Shown: positions 14,626 through 19,865 of the stretch, in pieces | How the letters are laid out: every line of letters begins with the position of its first letter | Numbering within the stretch: the stretch's first letter is position 1 | Translations under genes and position numbers: made by a program | Notes under the pieces: generated by a model | Seen by the model: the letters and a program-made list of their open reading frames with translations, nothing else | What the model was told of the DNA's origin: nothing | Databases searched by the model: none | NCBI GenBank assembly: GCA_902494875.1 | Contig: CABUUO010000017.1 | Coordinates: 1-19,865 of the forward strand | Direction of reading: 5' to 3' | DNA from: an uncultured Pseudomonadota bacterium | Lineage (GTDB): Bacteria > Pseudomonadota > Alphaproteobacteria > RF32 > CAG-239 | DNA: 19,865 nucleotides

Positions 14626-14643
14626 CAGCCCTGAATGTATGTG
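14620..14643. promoter_or_regulatory. AcrR-type operator palindrome
   Basis: Perfect 7-bp arms ACATACA (14621-14627) and TGTATGT (14636-14642) around an 8-base spacer. The 24-bp block from 14620 nearly matches the E. coli AcrR operator as I remember it: both arms and the right-hand GAATGTATGT are identical, and differences fall mainly in the centre. It lies 27 bases before the start of the AcrR-like gene. Confidence 0.7.
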
Positions 14644-14670
14644 TTTTTTATAACTAACGGATAGATAAAA

Positions 14671-15288
14671 ATGGCTAGAAGGACCAAGGAAGAAGCTGAA
14701 AAAACCCGAATGACGATTCTGCGTGCATCGCTTGACTTATTTTGCGAAAAGGGCTACTCCAAAACCACTTTCGACGAAATTGCCAAGCGCATTGACCTGA
14801 CCAAGGGCGCCGTATACTGGCACTTCCGCAACAAGCCGGATTTGCTGATAGCGCTGATAAAGGAAGTCATTGTCAAGGTAAATGAATATGTAAGCGAAAA
14901 ATTTACGCAAATTGATAATCTTAACGATTTAAAAGAATATTTTTTATACAATGCCAAATTGATAAAAGAACACCCGGTATTCAGAAAATTTATGTTTTTT
15001 GCCATCTACCAAATGGAATGGTCGGAAAGCATATATGAAAAAACCAATAAAGGTCTGGAAGATATTCTGGATTTTCCGTTAAAACAAATAAAAGAAACAT
15101 TGACAAAGATGCAAAAAAGTGGAGAAATAGCGCCAACCATAGATATAAATGAAATATCCGAAATCTTTTATTGTTTCTGGAAAAGCGCCGTGGGGAAAGA
15201 AATTGTCAATGACTCTCCGGCGGATTTTCTTTCGTTTGTAAGTAAAGGATTCGACATAATAATTGGCTGCTTAAAAGAGGAAAGGTAA
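14671..15288 (+). CDS. TetR-family repressor, AcrR-like
   Basis: Ligand-responsive transcription repressor, 205 residues. The N-terminal helix-turn-helix (about 10-55) contains LDLFCEKGYSKTTFDEIAKR, and the recognition-helix region is LTKGAVYWHFRNKPDLL, very close to E. coli AcrR (VTRGAIYWHFKDKSDL), and it starts MARRTKEEAEKTR as AcrR starts MARKTKQEALETR. The C-terminal part (about 60-205) is a variable helical ligand domain that would bind pump substrates. It is the first gene of the operon; the adaptor gene starts four bases after its stop. The ribosome site is weak (ACGGATAG). The second half of the gene is clearly more AT-rich than the first and than the pump genes. It probably represses itself and the pump through the palindrome upstream. 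Confidence 0.94.
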   Translation: MARRTKEEAEKTRMTILRASLDLFCEKGYSKTTFDEIAKRIDLTKGAVYWHFRNKPDLLIALIKEVIVKVNEYVSEKFTQIDNLNDLKEYFLYNAKLIKEHPVFRKFMFFAIYQMEWSESIYEKTNKGLEDILDFPLKQIKETLTKMQKSGEIAPTIDINEISEIFYCFWKSAVGKEIVNDSPADFLSFVSKGFDIIIGCLKEER

Positions 15289-15292
15289 TAAA

Positions 15293-16453
15293 ATGCAAGT
15301 TACGAAGATTCAAAAAAGAACAATTTTCAGAAAAGTACTGGTTTTGAGCCTGTGCGTTGCTGCCGGCTGGTACCTCAAAGCCCGCCTGACCCCTCAAATG
15401 CCCAATATGGCCGCTATGAGCGGCGGCACGCCTTCAGTCTTAATCAAACAGGTAACTCAGACCAACATTGCACCTAAAAAAAGTTACATTGCACGGGTTG
15501 AGGCAATCAAAAGCGTCGATCTGAAACCCCAGATCAGTGGCTACGTCGAGAAAGTGCTGTTTCAGGAAGGAAGCCTGGTCAACGAAGGTGACATTCTTTT
15601 CATCATCGAACAGAAACGCTATCTGGCCAACGTAGAGCTCCGTCAGGCTGAACTGGCCAGCGCCAAAGCCAGTCTGGTTCGTGCCGAAAGAGACTACAAC
15701 CGCCAAAAATCCCTGAGCAAGCAAAACTATGCTTCCAAAGCCACTCTGGATACTTCCGAGAGCAATTATTTGCAGGCAAAAGCAGCCGTAGCTCAGGCGC
15801 AAGCCAATCTCGAACTCGCTAAAATTGATTTGGACTACACCGAAATCAAAGCTCCCATCACCGGTTACATCGGCAAAGCCATGGTCACGGAAGGAAACTA
15901 TGTCAACTCTTCAACCGAAAGTCTGGCGCGCATTGTCCAGACCAATCCCATTCGCGTGGCCTTTGCCGTCACCGATAAAGATATGTTGTCGGCTCAAAAC
16001 AGCAACCTGAAAGATCAGCCTTTGCAAACCGAACTGGTTCTGCCTAACGGACAGGTTCTGGTCAATCACTTGAAATCCCGCTTTTCCGACAACGAGATTG
16101 ACCCGTCTACCGCAACCATTACTTTATATGCGGAATATGAAAACGACAAAGGCCTGCTCATCCCCGGCAACTACGTTGACATCCGTATCGGCAACAAAGA
16201 GCCGCAGATGGCAATTCTGGTTCCGCAGGCAGCTCTGGCACAAGATGAACACGGCAACTACGTCATGACCGTAAACGACGACAATGTTACAGAACAGAAA
16301 CGCGTTGTTCTGGGCGACGTTATCGAAGACTCGCAGATTGTTCTGGAAGGCCTGTCCGGCGACGACAAAGTCATCATTCAGGGTCTGCAGAAAGTCAAAG
16401 ACGGACAAAATGTAAAGGCTCAGCTCATTACCGATACTCAGGAGGCAAAATAG
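15293..16453 (+). CDS. RND efflux periplasmic adaptor (AcrA-like)
   Basis: Membrane fusion protein that bridges the RND pump and an outer-membrane channel across the periplasm. The 386 residues have an N-terminal hydrophobic segment (about 11-26, TIFRKVLVLSLCVAAGWYL). The Cys there is preceded by Leu, not Gly/Ala/Ser, so this is an uncleaved anchor or signal and not a convincing lipobox. A lipoyl-half motif (SVDLKPQISGYVEKVLFQEGSLVNEGD, about 74-100), an alpha-helical hairpin (about 105-170, rich in A, K, Q, E) and the second half-motif (YTEIKAPITGYIGKAMVTEGNYV) follow, then beta-barrel and membrane-proximal domains (VPQAALAQDEHGNYV). It begins four bases after the regulator stop with an AGAGGAAAGG ribosome site in the regulator's 3' end. 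Confidence 0.95.
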   Translation: MQVTKIQKRTIFRKVLVLSLCVAAGWYLKARLTPQMPNMAAMSGGTPSVLIKQVTQTNIAPKKSYIARVEAIKSVDLKPQISGYVEKVLFQEGSLVNEGDILFIIEQKRYLANVELRQAELASAKASLVRAERDYNRQKSLSKQNYASKATLDTSESNYLQAKAAVAQAQANLELAKIDLDYTEIKAPITGYIGKAMVTEGNYVNSSTESLARIVQTNPIRVAFAVTDKDMLSAQNSNLKDQPLQTELVLPNGQVLVNHLKSRFSDNEIDPSTATITLYAEYENDKGLLIPGNYVDIRIGNKEPQMAILVPQAALAQDEHGNYVMTVNDDNVTEQKRVVLGDVIEDSQIVLEGLSGDDKVIIQGLQKVKDGQNVKAQLITDTQEAK

Positions 16454-16456
16454 TCC

Positions 16457-19400
16457 ATGTTTTCAAGAATTTTCATTGAAAGACCTCGTTTTGCGATGGT
16501 TATTTCCATCGTATTGACGCTGGCCGGCGCCATTGCCATTTTCTCGCTCCCGATTTCATTATATCCGGAAATCACCCCGCCTGAAGTCGTCGTTTCAGCC
16601 GACTATCCGGGCGCGAGCGCCGAGGTTATCTCAAAAACCGTCGGTATCCCGCTGGAAGAAGAAGTCAACGGCGTTGAAGACATGCTTTATATGAGCTCGT
16701 CTTCGGAAGACTCTTCATATTCTTTGACCGTCACCTTCAAAGTCGGTATCGATCCCGATATGGCGCAGGTTAAGGTACAAAACCGTATCCAGCAGGCCAC
16801 GTCCAAATTGCCGACCGACGTAACCCGTCAGGGCATTACCGTAAAACGTCGCTCTTCGGATATGCTGGGTTTCATTACCGTTTTGTCTCCCAACCGCACT
16901 TATAACAGCCTGGCCTTGGCCGACTATGTTGAAAACAACATCAAAAACAGCTTGAGCCGCGTTAACGGTGTCGGTGAAGTAAACGTATATGCTTCCAAAC
17001 TTTCAATGCGCGTTTGGCTGAATGCCGACAAAATTGCAGCCTTGAATCTGCCGGTCGACAGCATCAAATCCGCCATTGAAAGCCAAAACTACCAACCTTC
17101 TCTGGGCAAAGTCGGCGCCATGCCGGGTGATGGTTCGCAGCAGATGGTATATACGCTGCAAACCCAAGGCCGTTTGAACAACGTCAAAGATTTTGAAAAC
17201 ATTGTCGTTCGCACGGCTGAACAGGGCGGCCTGGTTTATCTGAAAGACGTCGCGCGCATTGAAATCGGCGAAGAAAGCTATCATGCCAACAGCCAATACA
17301 ACGGCGCTCCGTCCGTAACCATCGCCATGAACCTGTTGTCCGGTGCCAACGCCCTGGATACTATGGCGGGCGTAAAGGCCGAGTTGCAGAGACTGTCTTC
17401 ATTCTTCCCCGAAGACATAACTTATCTCATTGCCTATGACGCTACCGACTACATCAACGCCTCCATTGAAGAAGTTGTGTTTACGCTCATCCTGACCTTT
17501 ATTCTGGTTATCGGCGTATGCTATATCTTCCTGCAGGACTGGCGCGCAACCCTGGTTCCGTCACTGACCATTCCGGTATCTTTGTTTGCAACCTTCGCCG
17601 TTATGCTGGCTCTGGGATACAGCATCAATATGCTGACGCTGTTCGGTCTGGTGCTGGCCATCGGTCTGGTGGTGGATGACGCCATCGTTGTGGTCGAACG
17701 TGTGCTCTATCTGATGGAAGATGAAGGTCTCTCGCCGAAAGAAGCAACCATAAAAGCTATGGAACAGGTATCCGGCGCCATTGTTGCCACCACCCTCGTT
17801 CTGTTGGCAATTTTCGTTCCGGTCGGTTTCCTGGGCGGTATTACCGGTAAAATTTACCAACAGTTTGCCGTGGCCATTTCCACTTCCGTCGCTTTCTCGG
17901 CACTCAACGCGCTGACTCTGTCTCCGGCGCTCTGCGCAACGCTGCTGCGTCCGCTGAAACCGTTCCAGAGCGGCCCGCTGTTCTGGTTCAACCAGAGTGT
18001 AAATAAGGCTCGTGACCACTATACCGGCCTGGTAGCGCTTATCGGCCGCAAAGTCGGCGTCATTGCCGTACTGCTCGGCTTGCTGGTTTTAAGCAACTAC
18101 GGCTTTTTGAAAATCAGTCAGACGTCGTTCATTCCGAGTGAAGACCAGGGCGTTATCATGATGAACATTCAGTTGCCTGAAGGTGCCTCAAGAGAACGCA
18201 CCTCAAAATTCGTTGATAAAATCTTCCCGTTAATTAAAGAAGAAAAAGGCGTCAAAGATATTATGAACGTTATCGGCGTTTCCATGATCGGCGGCAGCGG
18301 CGAAAATATGGCCATGGGCGTCATCATTTTGGAACCCTGGAACAAGCGTCCCGGAGACGAATTATATTCAACCAACATTCTGAACCGCATCCGCGCCAAA
18401 CTTTCCAATCTGCCTGAAGCAGACATTCAGTTGTTTGAGATGCCTGCAATTCCGGGATTGGGAAACAGCGGCGGTATGGATTACCGCCTGCAGTCTCTGG
18501 ATACTGACGATCCGCAGAAAATTGACGCAACCTTGCAGGGGATGCTGGCCAAAATCAACCAGGCTCCCGAAATCATGTATGCCTACTCGACCTACACGGC
18601 CAAAACGCCTAACATCTATGTTGACATTGATCGTGAAAAGGCCGAAGCAATGCAGGTTCCGGTCGGCAACATTTTCTCGGTACTTCAGAACTACCTCGGT
18701 TCAAGCTACATCAATGACGTAAACTTCGGCACGCAGGTGAACAAAGTGGTCATCCAGTCAGACTGGAACTATCGTAAAGACATTGAAAGTATCAGAAAAC
18801 TCTATGTCGAAAGCTCAACCGGCAAAATGGTGCCGCTGGGATCGCTGGTTACGCTGACCAAGATTCTGTCGCCGCGCGTCGTCACCCGTTACAACCAGTA
18901 CCCGAGCGCGTCCATCACGGCAGTTCAGAATTCCGCTGTCAGTACCGGTCAGGCCATGACAGCATTGGAAAATCTGTCTAAGACGCTGCCGGCCGGCTAC
19001 AGCTACGACTGGTCCGGTATGAGCTATCAGGAAAAGGCCAACCAGGGCCAAATCGGCTACCTGATTGCGCTGGCCATTACTTTCGGCTATCTGTTCCTGG
19101 TTGCCCAATATGAAAGCTGGTCAACCCCGCTTCCGGTATTGACGTCGGTTACCGTGGCAATGCTGGGCGCTTTGGCCGGATTGTTCATCTGCAACTTGTC
19201 GCTCAGTATTTATGCGCAGTTAGGACTGATTCTGTTGGTCGGTCTGGCCAGTAAAAACGCCATTTTGATTGTCGAGTTCTCCAAAGAAGAACGGGAAAAA
19301 GGCGCTTCAATCGTCAAAGCGGCCATGGTCGGAACCAAAGAACGTTTCCGCGCCGTTTTGATGACAGCCTTCACCTTCATTCTGGGCGTATGGCCGATGA

Positions 19401-19591
19401 TTGTCGCCACCGGCGCCGGCGCGGCCAGCCGTGTTGCCATCGGCGTTCCCGTATTTTACGGCATGCTGCTGGGAACGGCTCTGGGTCTGCTTGTCATTCC
19501 GCTGCTTTACATATTGTTCCAAACCATGCGTGAAGCAACTTATCGGAAGACGCACAAGTCAGAACTGGACAAGTTCTCCGCCAAGAAATAA
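16457..19591 (+). CDS. RND multidrug efflux transporter, HAE1 family (AcrB-like)
   Basis: Proton-driven inner-membrane exporter that captures hydrophobic or amphiphilic compounds from the periplasm; works as a trimer. At 1044 residues it is full length (E. coli AcrB 1049). It begins MFSRIFIERPRFAMVISIVLTLAG, the HAE1-type N-terminal transmembrane helix. Two large periplasmic loops are present (about 30-335 and 560-870), each followed by a bundle of membrane helices. Proton-relay residues are conserved: Asp 407 and Asp 408 in GLVVDDAIVVVE, and Lys 933 in GLASKNAILIVEF. GGSGENMAMG and YRLQSLD lie in the second loop. The start is 3 bases after the adaptor stop, with GGAGG 11 bases upstream inside that gene. 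No outer-membrane factor follows; a terminator does. Confidence 0.97.
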   Translation: MFSRIFIERPRFAMVISIVLTLAGAIAIFSLPISLYPEITPPEVVVSADYPGASAEVISKTVGIPLEEEVNGVEDMLYMSSSSEDSSYSLTVTFKVGIDPDMAQVKVQNRIQQATSKLPTDVTRQGITVKRRSSDMLGFITVLSPNRTYNSLALADYVENNIKNSLSRVNGVGEVNVYASKLSMRVWLNADKIAALNLPVDSIKSAIESQNYQPSLGKVGAMPGDGSQQMVYTLQTQGRLNNVKDFENIVVRTAEQGGLVYLKDVARIEIGEESYHANSQYNGAPSVTIAMNLLSGANALDTMAGVKAELQRLSSFFPEDITYLIAYDATDYINASIEEVVFTLILTFILVIGVCYIFLQDWRATLVPSLTIPVSLFATFAVMLALGYSINMLTLFGLVLAIGLVVDDAIVVVERVLYLMEDEGLSPKEATIKAMEQVSGAIVATTLVLLAIFVPVGFLGGITGKIYQQFAVAISTSVAFSALNALTLSPALCATLLRPLKPFQSGPLFWFNQSVNKARDHYTGLVALIGRKVGVIAVLLGLLVLSNYGFLKISQTSFIPSEDQGVIMMNIQLPEGASRERTSKFVDKIFPLIKEEKGVKDIMNVIGVSMIGGSGENMAMGVIILEPWNKRPGDELYSTNILNRIRAKLSNLPEADIQLFEMPAIPGLGNSGGMDYRLQSLDTDDPQKIDATLQGMLAKINQAPEIMYAYSTYTAKTPNIYVDIDREKAEAMQVPVGNIFSVLQNYLGSSYINDVNFGTQVNKVVIQSDWNYRKDIESIRKLYVESSTGKMVPLGSLVTLTKILSPRVVTRYNQYPSASITAVQNSAVSTGQAMTALENLSKTLPAGYSYDWSGMSYQEKANQGQIGYLIALAITFGYLFLVAQYESWSTPLPVLTSVTVAMLGALAGLFICNLSLSIYAQLGLILLVGLASKNAILIVEFSKEEREKGASIVKAAMVGTKERFRAVLMTAFTFILGVWPMIVATGAGAASRVAIGVPVFYGMLLGTALGLLVIPLLYILFQTMREATYRKTHKSELDKFSAKK

Positions 19592-19598
19592 CAACCCA

Positions 19599-19626
19599 AA
19601 CCCCGGACAATCTCCGGGGTTTTTTG
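19599..19626 (+). terminator. Terminator of the efflux operon
   Basis: Perfect 9-bp stem AACCCCGGA (19599-19607) / TCCGGGGTT (19613-19621), 5-base loop, T run to 19626, eight bases after the pump stop. Confidence 0.92.
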
Positions 19627-19644
19627 TACCTCTCCGCCAAAAGA

Positions 19645-19673
19645 TTGACAAACGCTTAGCGGTTAAATACATA
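19645..19673 (+). promoter_or_regulatory. Distal promoter candidate for the last gene
   Basis: Consensus -35 TTGACA (19645-19650), 17-base spacer, -10 TACATA (19668-19673). Transcription from here would leave a leader of about 120 bases. Confidence 0.5.
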
Positions 19674-19704
19674 ATATTTTGTGTTTTCCGTAACGTTTTT
19701 GTGA

Positions 19705-19728
19705 AAATTGCTATTCTGACGGCAATTT
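19705..19728. promoter_or_regulatory. Dyad between the two promoter candidates
   Basis: Perfect 7-bp arms AAATTGC (19705-19711) and GCAATTT (19722-19728) with a 10-base spacer, shortly upstream of the proximal -35 box. Operator or leader hairpin; family unknown. Confidence 0.35.
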
Positions 19729-19732
19729 ATTG

Positions 19733-19761
19733 TTGTATTTCTTCGAGGCGCGTGGCATAAT
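19733..19761 (+). promoter_or_regulatory. Proximal promoter candidate for the last gene
   Basis: TTGTAT (19733-19738), 17-base spacer, CATAAT (19756-19761), predicting a start near 19768 and a leader of about 33 bases. Confidence 0.5.
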
Positions 19762-19800
19762 ATATCCAGGCTTTAGTTCTAATTATTTATGAGGTGCATT

Positions 19801-19865
19801 ATGTCATACTTTCGCAAAATGTTGTATCTGTCCGCTTCGGTCTTTATTTTGACCCAGGCTTCCGA
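19801..19865 (+). CDS. Start of an unidentified, probably exported protein (cut by window end)
   Basis: The ATG at 19801 follows GAGGT by six bases and opens a frame with no stop to the window end: 21 full codons (M-S-Y-F-R-K-M-L-Y-L-S-A-S-V-F-I-L-T-Q-A-S) plus two bases. A short basic start and a hydrophobic run look like a Sec signal peptide. Terminator and promoters upstream make it a separate transcription unit from the pump. Too little is visible to name it; an outer-membrane channel for the pump is possible but nothing in the sequence shows this. Confidence 0.6.
   Translation, partial: MSYFRKMLYLSASVFILTQAS

Noticed and set aside
15293..15400. Lipoprotein signal in the adaptor protein (Cys in the N-terminal hydrophobic segment)
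   Set aside because: The residue before Cys is Leu, which does not fit the lipobox; an uncleaved anchor is more likely.
1..19865. CRISPR array, prophage, insertion sequence, toxin-antitoxin or defence genes
   Set aside because: No regularly spaced repeats, transposase, integrase or defence motifs were seen on either strand.

Overview
The window looks like chromosome from an alphaproteobacterium, most likely a host- or gut-associated lineage; this is inference. The grounds are the FtsZ protein with a long acidic linker, the alphaproteobacterial style of the ndk / DUF2066 / AI-2E-transporter neighbourhood, and the Cys-rich repeat protein at the left edge. Almost everything is recognisable housekeeping or efflux machinery. 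I found no CRISPR array, phage, transposase, rRNA or tRNA.

Layout. Bases 1-570 hold the 3' part of a + strand Cys-rich, probably exported protein with its terminator. Bases 571-888 form a convergent spacer with two terminators and a short palindromic repeat. Bases 889-9294 are a minus-strand cell-wall and division (dcw) cluster, read mraY-ftsW-murG-murB-ftsQ-ftsA-ftsZ. Bases 9440-12041 continue on the minus strand with ndk, a DUF2066 exported protein and an AI-2E/PerM-family membrane protein. At about 12.1 kb the strands diverge. The + strand then carries pta-ackA (acetyl-CoA to acetate with ATP formation), a terminator, and a three-gene AcrR / AcrA / AcrB-like efflux operon with its own terminator. 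The window ends in the first 21 codons of another + strand gene.

How the genes work together. MurB completes UDP-MurNAc. MraY and MurG make lipid I and lipid II, FtsW polymerises lipid II at the septum, and FtsQ, FtsA and FtsZ organise the division ring. The cluster lacks every peptide-stem ligase normally interleaved there (murD, murC, ddl; and murE/murF are not upstream of mraY). The TetR-family regulator closely resembles E. coli AcrR, and a 24-bp palindrome just upstream of it is nearly the E. coli AcrR operator, so the pump operon is probably autoregulated.

Most notable non-coding structures: a 123-bp multi-block inverted repeat that starts within the ftsA stop region and lies ahead of ftsZ; a perfect hairpin covering the mraY ribosome binding site; the AcrR-type operator; and tandem promoters around a dyad ahead of the last gene. 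I see no clear evidence of a wholly new system; the ligase-free dcw cluster and these regulatory structures are the best leads.
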